A DNA stretch of 64,000 bases, from assembly GCA_963575745.1 (NCBI GenBank), contig CAUYUJ010020570.1, positions 90,262-154,261 of the forward strand, written 5' to 3'. This DNA is from Prorocentrum cordatum. Lineage: Eukaryota; Sar; Dinophyceae; Prorocentrales; Prorocentraceae. The translations under genes were made by a program, and so were the position numbers. Positions 1 to 9,500 of the stretch are shown here, piece by piece (within the stretch, counting starts at the first letter, position 1; each line of letters begins with the position of its first letter). Below the pieces are notes generated by a model that did not search any database, was not told the origin of the DNA, and saw nothing but the letters and a program-made list of their open reading frames with translations.

Positions 1-6
1 GGTATT

Positions 7-495
7 CTACTCCTCGATGAACTCTCCTGCCAATTCCACATTGGCATCAACGCAGACAATGATACAAGCACCTGGCAGCTTCGTGGCAATCATCTCCCTG
101 AGGACCATATTGAGGTTGGTCAGGGTTTGCTGCCACATAGCAAAAGCATTCGGGATCGAAACATCTGGAAGGTACATGCTAGTGATCACCAGCCTCGAAG
201 TAGCTGTCTTGAAGCCTCCTACGACGAAACGAGGATACGAGCATACGAATTCTCTGATACAGCATTTCCATGCATTGTCGAATACTAGGGCAGCTTTCCC
301 ACATGATGAAACTCTCTGGTCCCAACCTAGACGTTCAATCTCTGCCTCGGGGAGAAAATCACTCTCTTGCAACGCGAACAAGCCTCCATGACAACAACGA
401 AGTTGTCCCAGAATCTCAGCTCCTCTACAATTCCTCACTCCTGCCTTCTGGATATTCCAAGAAATGAGAGTCAGACTTTTCCGTCGAGCACGACC
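7..495 (-). pseudogene. LINE-A ORF2, N-terminal AP-type endonuclease fragment
   Basis: This is the start of a LINE ORF2 that would nick target DNA. The frame is open from just after a TGA (496-498) to a TAG at 7-9. The first residues read ISWNIQKAG and then FALQES, the N and E motifs of the endonuclease/exonuclease/phosphatase family. Further on comes VDANVEL, which keeps the D and N of the usual GDFN motif. The first Met (position 438) lies after the WN motif, so an ATG start there would lose a conserved part of the enzyme. The frame is that of ORF1 upstream. The copy breaks at the TAG, before any reverse transcriptase, and runs to the window edge, so it is almost certainly dead. Close matches are the endonucleases of LINE-D and LINE-E in this window. 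Confidence 0.8.
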
Positions 496-987
496 TCAGT
501 TTTTACTTAACTCCTCTTTCATTTTCATGATCGTCACATCTTTGATATCATATTTATCACACATTGTCGTCCATTGTTCTTCGAAGATCTCCCAAGATTC
601 GCCTTTCCATTCAGCCAGAAGAAATGGTTTGGAATCTACCGAATGCACATAAATCGAGGAACGTGGGGGGCCCATTTCACCACGCAGAGGAACAAAGCTA
701 GGATGGGCAAGCGTTTTGAAGATACCCTGAAATCGACTGACCTGTTTGATGTGCGGGCGTTTCCACGGGGGAGCATCCACCAAAATCTTGATTTTGCCTG
801 GTACGATTTGCTGGTCCATCCCAGCAAGTATTTTGTCAGCATCTGGGGAGGTGAGCAGCTCATCCAAGTGCTTCTTCCATAACCATAGAATATCACCAGT
901 TGTGCCTGTCCGAACTCCCACCCTCCCCTGACCACACAGTGTTCGCCCAGCATTGAGCCTAATAGTACGATCTTTGTCCACACACAT
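496..987 (-). pseudogene. LINE-A ORF1, C-terminal fragment
   Basis: The last 100 or so residues resemble the C-terminus of LINE-E ORF1. Both have a VSRFQGIF / VGRFYGVW segment, an HP-F/I-F stretch, an IYVHS / MYSDP motif, LLAEW / LLAEY, and a final helix before the stop. Function is inferred from that match: ORF1 proteins of LINEs are RNA-binding partners of ORF2. The stop is TGA at 496-498, followed in the same frame by the ORF2 endonuclease. The 5' half is missing. Upstream of about 988 the frame runs into a GC-rich repeat also found in the CA array at 25-27 kb, so the element is 5'-truncated or interrupted there. Confidence 0.6.
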
Positions 988-1100
988 CTTCGTATCCTCT
1001 GGTAGGGCAGGGGGAGGCACCGCCCCACTACGGGGCCAGCCCCCCCTCCGCTCCAACCACTCTGCCCTCACGGGGCGCCCGCGGCGAGAAACAAGGAGAA
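988..1100. repeat. GC-rich inverted-repeat block, copy 1
   Basis: A diverged copy of a block of about 100 bp found three more times near 25565, 26183 and 26808. The shared core includes GGGGGAGGCACCGCCCCA and CTCCAACCACTC. Here it abuts the truncated end of LINE-A ORF1, outside any CA repeat. Confidence 0.7.
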
Positions 1101-1740
1101 GAGAGTTGCGCACCTCAGCCTTGCCGTAGTCTGCCCGCCCCGACGCCCCTGCCGCGCCCCCCCCCCCCCCCCCCCGCCCTCAACACCCAACCCCCTGCAC
1201 GCCCTCAACCCATCGACCCGCATGCCAGACGGACCCCGCAGACGGACCCAGCACATCCCCCTGCAGATCCACGCCTCCCCCTCGGGACCCTTCCGACACT
1301 CGTTGCGACGCGCGCGTCGCACCCCACGGATCGCGGCCGCGCTGGAACGCAAAGTCCTGGATCCGCCAGAACCTGCCACTCGATCGGCGCCGCCGCGCGA
1401 GGATCCCAACGGCTCCGCCCGCTCCGGGCGCACCACCACCCCGGCTCGAACATCGAGCCGCCAGACCCGCAGATCTCCGAGAAGCCTTCACCTCTGACGC
1501 AGGCTCCAGCTTTCGCTTTCCCTACGCAGGCGCCCCCACAGCCCCCGGCCCCCCCCCCGCGCCGCTCATCGGCTCGACCGCCGCCCCCCCCCCCCCCCCC
1601 ACCCGCGACACGCACCTGGGCCCCACCCACGCGCGCCGCGCGGCGGAGCGCGACGCGGCGCCACCAGACAAGCCTGAAATCCCCCCTCTAGGAGAGACTG
1701 CCCCCCGCAGCCCTAAGCGCTCGGGGAACTATAGAAGTGA
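1101..1740. other. C-rich non-coding stretch with homopolymers
   Basis: Very GC-rich and low complexity, including C x 19 at 1157-1175 and a second C run near 1583-1600. Open frames on both strands are proline/arginine or glycine/arginine shadows without recognisable domains. Confidence 0.5.
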
Positions 1741-2194
1741 CATATGCAAATTCGAGACTGTCTGATGCGGATGATGCGCTGAACCTGCGTGTTCAGGGGA
1801 GGTCAGGCGGGCCGTCGGGCCGCGTTCCGCGAGCAGGCGCCCGCGGAGGAAGGTGCGCTTCGACGTCGGAGGGCCCCGTCGATGGCGATCGCGCCGCCGG
1901 GCGAGCAGCTTTGGCGACGATGACTGGCGCGGCGGGCGGGGCTGAGACTAGCCGCGACGAGTCCAAACATCTAATCCAAGCACGCTACCCGCATACCATC
2001 TCAGCGCGAAAAGGCCTGCCATCACGTTGCGCTGGACACAAGGAGAACGAGATTGAAAACTCGAAAATGTCTTTCCTGCTATAATTCAAAATCGGTTCCC
2101 TCATCTCTTTCCAAGGTAAGTTTCACGACAGACCTCATTATGTCAGAGTAGACGCGGCAATATGCGCAGGAAAAACACGGATTCGAATTCTGAA
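1741..2194. other. No recognisable feature
   Basis: Mixed-composition sequence with no domain-bearing frame on either strand. I see only a slight drift from GC-rich to AT-rich towards 2200. Confidence 0.4.
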
Positions 2195-2283
2195 ACATAT
2201 ATATCTTATATATATAAGAGGAAAAGGAGAGAGGATGATATATATATATTTATATATATGTATCTTAATTATATATATATATA

Positions 2284-2352
<69 letters not shown>
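2195..2352. repeat. AT microsatellite followed by A x 68
   Basis: Alternating TATA tracts (2195-2284) run directly into an uninterrupted run of 68 A (2285-2352). The orientation is wrong for it to be the tail of LINE-B, whose tail would be T-rich on this strand. It could be the tail of an unrecognised plus-strand retrocopy. Confidence 0.8.
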
Positions 2353-2353
<1 letters not shown>

Positions 2354-2427
2354 GAACCCCAGCTGATGACATTGTCCGCCCAGGCCGGGTGGACCAACTG
2401 GGGCCAGCGGTAAACCGTCAACCAGGT
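2353..2427 (+). repeat. End of a type II-like repeat and left half of the hairpin
   Basis: Reads CATTGTCCGCC...GGCCGGGTGGACCAACT, the end common to type II repeats, then GCGGTAAACCGTCAACC, the left arm and loop of the recurring hairpin. The right arm (GGTTACCGCCG) is found only at 4982-4992, on the far side of LINE-B. Confidence 0.7.
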
Positions 2428-4983
2428 TTTTTGCGGGCTTTGCGGTGGGGTCCTCCAGCACATGCAAGCAGCGGTGCTCCCCGCGGCCACCAGGCGCAAG
2501 TGGCTCTACCGAGCGTGTGAGACGCTATCTATAATAGACGCAATCTGCGAGATTGCGTGAATTAGCTTCGAGGCGGCCGTTAACTCACAGACCGTCACGG
2601 TTGACTCCCTATCGAGGCCAAACGCCTCCTCGGCAATCACGTGACACTGTATAGCATTATTATGTTCTACAAAAGCCTGCAGCCACCAGCCTCCCCCAGC
2701 CCCAATATCCGAGGTTCCTCCGTCGAAGTAACCTCTCAATCCTAACACTTTCGAAGTATATAAAGGGGCAAGATACTCGTTTCTCTTCGATGTGTGTGGG
2801 CAAGCTCTGCAAGCCCACGTTAGTTCATCAGCATAACTGTTACCCTCCCTATAAAGATGTTTGATTGGGTCAGCCCCCGCGCACGCAGTTCTCAAACAGG
2901 TGTCCGTTATAGCATCAAGAGTGTTTTGTGCCGCCTCCAAGGTGTTATTAGAGCCCATGTTCGTGCACTTCCAGTGCCCTCTTATCCATTGGACCACACA
3001 CAAGCTATCACCCAGTATTTCAAATGGAATCTTATCCGCCTCATAGTCAAAGATAGTCTCATTTTCAAAGTTATGAGCAATGCGACGCGCAATCCTATCA
3101 TTATTAACTTTCGTCTCCTCCTCCTCCGTACGGGCAACCGAAACTCTAGGTTTGGCCAGATAGTCAAGAATGGCGGGCAGGTGCAATCTTTTGAGCAACT
3201 TCTCAACGAAAATCGACCAATCTTCTTTCCCAAACGTCATAGTCTCCCACCATTTAGTGTTGCCATCTTGATCCGCAATGAAGACATCTTCCCATTTTCT
3301 CCAGCCGACGTATTTAGTACCACCACGCCATCCAAGAAGAGCAGCCTGGGAATCCCTCGAGCGTGCAGCGAACGCGCGACGATGAGCGGCCCAGTCACCT
3401 GACGCATGCATCATGCCCAACCGCGCCTGAGAGTAGGCGTTGAGTTTGAAGACATTCACGTTTGCGCCAGAGGGTCGTGCCTCTCGCGGCTCACTATCAT
3501 GGCTAGAAGAGGGGAGGTCCCGTGGTCGCTTACTTCCCTGTGGGGCAGCAGGCAGACTATCGGCGGAAGCGATGGGGTCATCATTCACCTGAGCAATACA
3601 CCGTCTCTTTTGACTGCCCCTCGGCGAACATATTTCATCCCGATCTCTTTTGTCGCATGGGCGCTGGGGCTGTCTGACACGCTTGGCGAGCTCCTCCTGG
3701 CTCGCCGTGAGACTCGGGCCAGGGCACCGCTTCTCTCCCCTGGCGGCCAGACGGGTCTCCACAATCTGCCTGCGACGGTTCTTGGCCGCGGGCGCGGGTT
3801 CGCTCTCGCCTTCGACTGGGGGGGCTGTGGCCGCAGGACTGACAGTGCCTTGGGATTCTCGCTGGCTGCTCCTTTCTTCCAGGAGCCTGGCGCACTCTAA
3901 CAGATGCGCCACCTGCAGCGGATCACTCAAAGGAACTCTTATTCTGGACGCAGACGACACACGACCAGAAGAACAATGAGCATCCTTTTTGTTCGGCTCC
4001 AAAGAAGCTCTTATACTGGACGCAGACGACACACGACCAGAAGAACGTTGACAATCTTTCTTGTGCTCCGTCAGTCCCCCACGGCTATCAAACATAGCCG
4101 CAGGTCTCTGGGGCTCAGGCGAAACACTCTGAGACAAAGCACGAGGCGGACAATGAGAATGAATAAAGTGTGTACTGTGTGTGTGCAGCGTAGCTGTCGG
4201 AATATAACAAGGCAACTGATCGAAAGAACTTCCTCTCTCAACCTGCGGCACAGAGGACATCGAACGAGGGTGTGTATGCTCTCCACTGTTCGTGTGCAGC
4301 GTAGCTGTCTGAATATAACTGGGCAACGTGTCGAAAGAACGGTCATCAACCTGCGGCACAGGCAACAAAGAATGGACATGTGTTGAATCATCACTGTGAG
4401 TGTGCAAAGACGAATGGACATGTGTGTGAACCTGACTGTACGTGTGCAGCGAAGCTGTCGGATCAACATGTACTCTGTCCGTGTGCAGCGCAGCTGTCGG
4501 GATATTTTGACACGCAAAGCCTCTGGCAAAGCAAGCGACATCTTTGGCCCAGAGCCAGTTCTTGTGAATGAAGAGTTCCACCGCCGACAGAAATCCAAGG
4601 TTGGCGAACTGGTCGCGAGCATACTTGAACCTCCTCTTTTGGTAGACAGTCCAATCTTCATTCACTCCTTTCCTCCTTCCTCCGATGATGGCTAATAGCT
4701 TTCCTTCCCAGGAGAATATTTTTTGTGCCGTGATGTTGTCAATCGTCATCCCCTCAATTGCGAAAAGTAGCTTACTCTGGATACGGAGTCGGTATCGCTG
4801 GAATCGTCTCTCAATCGGGATGCGATGACTTCTATAATATTCAATGTCGGCAAAGAAGGCACCACGGGCACGATCCAAGTTGAACTGCAGATCGCTATGC
4901 TGTGTCCAATATCTGTCCAACCTGTAACCCAGGATGTCCAAAGTGTTAACGCATTCAAGTTTATACGTGTGGGCCTGGATAGG
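2428..4983 (-). mobile_element. LINE-B, 5'-truncated non-LTR retrotransposon
   Basis: Only the ORF2 portion after the reverse transcriptase catalytic boxes remains. The minus-strand 3' end is the tail CCGCAAAgCCCGCAAAAAA, also seen at LINE-C and at the remnant near 5.75 kb. Both flanks are halves of the same hairpin, with AGG beside each junction, which suggests insertion into the hairpin loop with a short target duplication. Confidence 0.75.
2506..4983 (-). CDS. LINE-B ORF2 C-terminal part: RT thumb/connection, His-rich linker, permuted RNase H
   Basis: The frame is open from a TAA at 4984-4986. No start is expected because the 5' part is lost. The first section (LDILGYRL, then RIQSKLLFAIEGM, then WLWAKDVA) matches the post-RT region of LINE-C and LINE-E. 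A linker follows, rich in HTHSH-type repeats. The end carries RNase H motifs in the order GDSLCVVQWIRGHW (Asp about 645, counting from the codon at 4941), HLYREGNSYADELT (Asp about 705), LRGYFDGG (Asp about 740) and TVTVCELTA (Glu about 786). In ordinary RNase H the last two come first. The frame is intact to the stop, so the copy is fairly young or under-mutated. It cannot move on its own because the endonuclease and RT palm are missing. Confidence 0.75.
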   Translation of the reverse strand, partial: PIQAHTYKLECVNTLDILGYRLDRYWTQHSDLQFNLDRARGAFFADIEYYRSHRIPIERRFQRYRLRIQSKLLFAIEGMTIDNITAQKIFSWEGKLLAIIGGRRKGVNEDWTVYQKRRFKYARDQFANLGFLSAVELFIHKNWLWAKDVACFARGFACQNIPTAALHTDRVHVDPTASLHTYSQVHTHVHSSLHTHSDDSTHVHSLLPVPQVDDRSFDTLPSYIQTATLHTNSGEHTHPRSMSSVPQVERGSSFDQLPCYIPTATLHTHSTHFIHSHCPPRALSQSVSPEPQRPAAMFDSRGGLTEHKKDCQRSSGRVSSASSIRASLEPNKKDAHCSSGRVSSASRIRVPLSDPLQVAHLLECARLLEERSSQRESQGTVSPAATAPPVEGESEPAPAAKNRRRQIVETRLAARGEKRCPGPSLTASQEELAKRVRQPQRPCDKRDRDEICSPRGSQKRRCIAQVNDDPIASADSLPAAPQGSKRPRDLPSSSHDSEPREARPSGANVNVFKLNAYSQARLGMMHASGDWAAHRRAFAARSRDSQAALLGWRGGTKYVGWRKWEDVFIADQDGNTKWWETMTFGKEDWSIFVEKLLKRLHLPAILDYLAKPRVSVARTEEEETKVNNDRIARRIAHNFENETIFDYEADKIPFEILGDSLCVVQWIRGHWKCTNMGSNNTLEAAQNTLDAITDTCLRTACAGADPIKHLYREGNSYADELTWACRACPHTSKRNEYLAPLYTSKVLGLRGYFDGGTSDIGAGGGWWLQAFVEHNNAIQCHVIAEEAFGLDRESTVTVCELTAASKLIHAISQIASIIDSVSHAR

Positions 4984-5740
4984 TTACCGCCGAGACCCCC
5001 GTAAAGCCCCCAACGAAGCATAATCGAGGTGCCACAAAATACTGTATGTTAACTTACTGGAGCTTGATATAGAAAACAGCTATCATGCCATGCACACTTC
5101 TTACGAACAAAATATTTATCGGTGTTCTACGAAATTTGTTCCGCACATTACATGTACGAAACTAAGACGTCAACAGTTCGGCGAAATATATGCTAGATGT
5201 TCAGAGATTCTGAAGCTGTCTACAGCTGGCATTCTTCTTCATTTAAGTTCATAATATCATCACGATTTGTAGGAAAAACAAAAAAAAAACAAAAAAAAAC
5301 AAAAAAAAAAAAAAAAAAAACGCATGCCAAGAGCGATCCTGCAGTTTCAGCCCTGGAACAATTACCATTAAAAAATCCCATTGTCGACTACACAAATCAG
5401 AAAATCTAATTTTCCAGATCGAACGTTTCAATCTCTCAGACTCTTCAAAAATTTGCCCCATGTTCTCAAATTATTCGCAGCTTCCATGGGAATTTCGGGC
5501 TGGAAGACAAAAACAGAAAGTTTGGATAACATCACTGGAGGTGGATGGGGAGATTACGGAATTGGTGAAAGTGGGGGAAGGCGCTTCAGCTACGCGGTGC
5601 GAAGACCTACGTCGTTCGCCCGTCTCTCTTAGAGTAGTTCTCTCTTACGCGGCGCCGGGGCAGGCCAGCACGGCTCGCCTTCGCAGGGTCGCGTGGGCAT
5701 TCGGATATGCGTCCGAGTTGTCAAAATCACCTGGGAGCGG
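4984..5740. other. Right hairpin arm, then unassigned sequence with an A-rich tract
   Basis: GGTTACCGCCG at 4982-4992 is the right arm of the hairpin split by LINE-B. The rest has no recognisable gene. A broken A-tract with three C interruptions lies at 5279-5321. Confidence 0.5.
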
Positions 5741-6125
5741 GCGGCTAACCATCAACCAAGTTTTTTGCGGTCTTTGCGGTCGCCTGCGCAGGCCTTCCAG
5801 CCTAGTCGGTAGCAAGGTGGGCGGACGCATCGGGAGCAGGCGAAGCCTCACCGATCCAAACGATCAGGAAGGCGAAAGCCTAAGCTCTGATTAGACTGTG
5901 AAGTCAAGCATGCACGCGCGACACACACACAAGCATGGCACGAGTGAGCAACAATCACTTATTCACATCATCGCAAATCCGAAATACGCTTGATCACCCC
6001 GCGGCAAGACAAGAATCGTATGTCAATGGCCGACGTCTCGGCATCAGTCACCGTCAGAGTTGGGTCAATCCAGAACGCCGCACTATAAACCTCTGTCCAG
6101 ATAATCTCGTAGAGCCCGTGCCCTC
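5741..6125 (-). mobile_element. Short LINE 3' remnant with RNase H end
   Basis: The minus strand around 6020-6090 reads WIDPTLTVTDAETSAID, matching the final RNase H motif of LINE-C (STVTDAELTALE). The remnant ends near 5757 with the same CCGCAAA...CCGCAAAAAA tail as LINE-B and LINE-C. It abuts GGCTAACCATCAACCAA, a mutated left half of the hairpin. Everything 5' of the RNase H glutamate region is missing. Confidence 0.6.
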
Positions 6126-7530
6126 GTAGAGCTCTCGATGTCAGGTTGCCATATTGTCCGCCCTGGCCGGGTCGGCCAACTAGCTTCACCGAAACACTCG
6201 GAAAATGCATGTTTTCGGTTTTAAAACAAAGTTGATGCCGCCAATTGTTTTGACAGTACTACTACAGCTACGGACCTGAGACTTCGATCGCCCGACGCGC
6301 CATAACCTACTACAGGAATAGGAGCTGTGTAGCTTGCTACCTGCTTGAATTAAGTTCACGAAACCATTATCATCTGGGAAAATACCGCGTAGAGCTCTTC
6401 GGCATAGATGAGCTAGAGGGATTCCGGCGCGGGGTGCAGCTAGTTGGCCCACCCGGCTCGGGCGGACAATGTGATGACCTGGGGTCGGAATTTTCGAGAT
6501 TGTGAAAGATTTGACCGTTCGTTTTGGGAACCGGTATATTTCGCACCTGTAGCGGATAATGGCACGACTGCCAATCAAACTCTCAGGTCTAGCTGCTGCA
6601 TTACTACCGAAACACTTGGGGGAACCGACGTCGCACAAAAGCCGAAAAAATACATCTTGCTAGTTTTCAAGCTGACATTCGAGAACGCTCTCTCCTCGTA
6701 ATTTGAACACTGATTTGCGTGTTGAGAGCTCTACGAGGGCCCCGGCGGTAGCCTGATTGACGGTTCACCGCCGGCTTCCAGATGGCCCACCCAGCCCGGG
6801 CGGACAATGTGTCAACCTGGGGTCGGTTTTTGGAAGATTGTGATAGATTTGACCGTTCGTTATACGAACCCCAATTTCTCGCACCTGTAGTGGGTTATGC
6901 TGCGTGTGTCTGTAAATTCTCCGGTCTGTAGCTGCAGTATCACTGTCAAAAGACTTAGCGGAACCGACGTCGTATATTACCCTCTCCTCACTATCTGAGC
7001 ATTCATTCGCTTGTTGGAAGCTCTACGAGGGTCCGAACGGTAACCTGGTTGACGGTTTACCGCCGGCTCCCAGTTGGCCCACCCGGCCCGGGCGATTTCT
7101 GATATTTTGAAAGATTTGACCGTTCGTTTTGAGAACCGGTATTTTTCGCACCTGTAAATTGCTTTGCCGCGTCTGTCTGTCAAATGTTGACGTCTGTTGC
7201 TGTATTACTATCGAAACACTCGGGGGCACCGACGTCGTATAAACCCGAAAAATGCATTTTGGGAGGTTCCACGCTGACACCCGAGAACGCTCTCTCCTCG
7301 TTATCTGAGCACTCATTTGCGTGTTAGGAGCACTACGAGGATCCCGGGGGTAACCTGATTGACGGTTCACCGCCGGCTCCCAGTGCATCCCGACTTATCT
7401 GTGACTCGTAGAGCTTCCCTATGAGCGTTAGCGGCGAAGCTAGAGAGGAATTCCGGCGCGCTGCGGGGCTAGTTGGCAAAAAAATATCGGCGGAAGTTTT
7501 GCATACCTCTGCTCGGTTTATATTCAAGTT
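6126..7530 (-). repeat. Tandem type II-like repeats, reverse orientation
   Basis: Three or more copies, spaced about 300 bp, of the hairpin (TTGACGGTTCACCGCCGG near 6760 and 7355; TTGACGGTTTACCGCCGG near 7050) followed by the shared body (GATTTGACCGTTCG, then TTTCTCGCACCTGTAG). A beta element (AGCTCTTCGGCATAGATGAG) lies at about 6392-6455. No gene is present. Confidence 0.75.
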
Positions 7531-8210
7531 CTCGGAATTTGAACATTCGTTAGAGCTCTAGCATTTTCCCCCCATATTAGATCACATTCCCGCTCGTCAT
7601 CGTCATCTCAAGCCGATCGGGTTCATATTACTGCCAAGAAGCATCCAGGCGGGATCGGCTATTCAGTGCTATCTTGACAGATGCTGCCGGCTTTCTGAAC
7701 TTAGCTCTAGCTGTAGAAGAGCTACAGAGCTGGCAGGCACACCTAATCAATGTAGAATCATCCGGCGCGTTAGTCTCAAGTATCCAGATGTCCGAACTCG
7801 GTCTGCTACCAGAGCTGGGCGCGCAAAACTATTCGTACTCTGCTAATGTTCTTGGAGATGGTGATGAGTTTCTTGATATAACCCGAGCTGTAGATGAGCT
7901 ACAGAGCTGGTGGGCACAGCAATCGCAAGGAAATCATCAGAAGCGCTAGGCCTAAGTATCTAGATGCCCGAACTGGATTATCTACCAGAGCTGGGTCCGA
8001 AAAAATACTCGTGCTATGCATTTTTAAAGATGATGGTTTTCTTGACTGAACTCGAGCTGCAACGAAGCTACAGAGTTGTTTGTCACAGCAATCGAAAGGA
8101 AATCACTAGAATCGCTAGACCAGAGTATCTAGGTGCCCGAATTCGGTCTGCTTCCAGAGTTGGAACCAACAAACTGCTCCTTCTCTATTAGAAAGAACGA
8201 TGCCTTTCTT
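7531..8210 (-). repeat. Diverged 178-bp-type units, reverse orientation
   Basis: Repeated signatures GAGCTACAGAGCTGG and TCGGTCTGCTACCAGAGCTGG are the reverse complement of motifs in the 178-bp satellite at 45-64 kb. They recur about every 175-185 bp but are much more diverged. Confidence 0.6.
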
Positions 8211-8720
8211 GATCCTCCCCTCCGCCTATTCCTGCTGCTCCTCCTCCTTCTTCCTCCTTCTCTTCCTCAGTCTCCTCCAGTCCTCCTCCATGAGACCGCG
8301 CCCTCGCGCGCGCGGCATGCGAGATTGCCGCGCCCGCATTGCGCGAGGAAGCTCTACGAGGCGGTAACCAAGGTTGACGGTTTACCGCCGGATCCTAGTC
8401 CTATATAAATGGATTTTTTCACATTTGAACATTCGTCAGAACTCTCGCATTTATTCTTCTGATTTTCGTCTGCAAAACACTACGCGCAATCTGCTTTTTT
8501 CCAGATATAATGATAAGTTTCTTGCATTCCGCGCGCGCGAAGGAGCGAGGAGCAGAAGGAGGCCGAGGAAGAGAAGGAGGAGAAGGAGCAGGCGGAGGAG
8601 AAGGGGGCCGGTGGAGGGAGAAGAGGGACGATGATGATGATGAAGAAGAGAAAGATGAGGAGAATAAGGAAGAGAAGGAGCAGAGCAGAAAGAGAAGAAG
8701 CATATTCCAGCTCTACTAGC
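8211..8720. repeat. Pyrimidine tract, hairpin module, purine tract
   Basis: A CTCCTCCTTC-rich tract (8211-8290) and a GAGGAGAAGG-rich tract (8530-8705) flank a TACGAG/hairpin module near 8350-8395 (GAAGCTCTACGAGGCGGTAACC). The two tracts are roughly complementary. Protein-like frames here are low-complexity shadows. Confidence 0.6.
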
Positions 8721-9250
8721 ATACTCATTTTACACATGTACATGCTCGCATCAATATTATTTTCTGCCGAACAGCTCTCATCATATCTGCAGCTCAAGCT
8801 ACATAAAGAAAGGCGTCGTCATCTCTGAAACGTACTAAGCGTGTAAATCGATTTTGTTTTCCAACTCTGGAAGAAGACCAAGGCCGGGCGCGTATATACT
8901 TTAGACTAGCGCTTCTGGTAACATTTTATGATTGCTGCACCAAACAGTTTTGTAACTCATCGGCAGCGCGAGTTGTCTCAATAAACGCGTCATAGTCCCT
9001 TAAGACATTAGCAGAGCACGAATAGTTTTGCGAACCCAGCTCTGGTAAGTCCGAGTTCGGGCATCTGGATGCTCCAGACTAGGGCCTAAGATGAGTTACT
9101 TCAGATTGATTCGTCAAACAGCTCTGTTGCTGATCTGCAGCTCGAGTTTCAGACAGCGCATATCATCTCAAAAAGTAGCAGAGTGCGAATATTTTTCTCG
9201 AGCCCACCTGTGCTTGTACACGAATTCGGGATTATGATGGTTTCCTCTTG
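8721..9250 (+). repeat. Diverged satellite-like units
   Basis: Repeated pieces such as AGCTCTCATCATATCTGCAGC and CAGCTCTGTTGCTGATCTGCAGC, plus GAACCCAGCTCTGG, recall the 178-bp family. No gene is visible. Confidence 0.45.
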
Positions 9251-9251
9251 A

Positions 9252-9500
9252 TTGCTGCGCTACTCTGTAGCTAATCTGAGCATGCCATTCATGTATATCG
9301 AGGAAGCTCCACGAGTCAGGGCGGAGACGGGACCGCCGATCACGTTCATGTGGGGCCCCAGTGATCATCTACCCGCACCGGGAAAGATTGTTGCCAAGTT
9401 CCCCCTGCAGAATGGCTGGGAGATCACTCGCGCAATGAATCAGCTTGAGCCAGGGCTCAACATCGATGAGTTGCGAGCCAGGCTTTCCAGCACGAACTAG
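9252..9500 (+). pseudogene. LINE-D ORF1, C-terminal fragment
   Basis: A short frame ending in TAG (9498-9500). It corresponds in position to the ORF1 C-terminus of LINE-A and LINE-E: the next codons in the same frame begin the endonuclease. The last 70 residues include GWEITRAMNQLEPGLNIDEL, a helical tail comparable in place to the final helix of the other ORF1 copies. Sequence similarity alone is weak. The assignment rests mainly on context. Confidence 0.45.

Noticed and set aside
2285-2352. A x 68 as the poly(A) tail of LINE-B
   Set aside because: LINE-B is on the minus strand, so its tail would be T-rich on the plus strand. Its own 3' end is the CCGCAAAAAA motif at about 2428.
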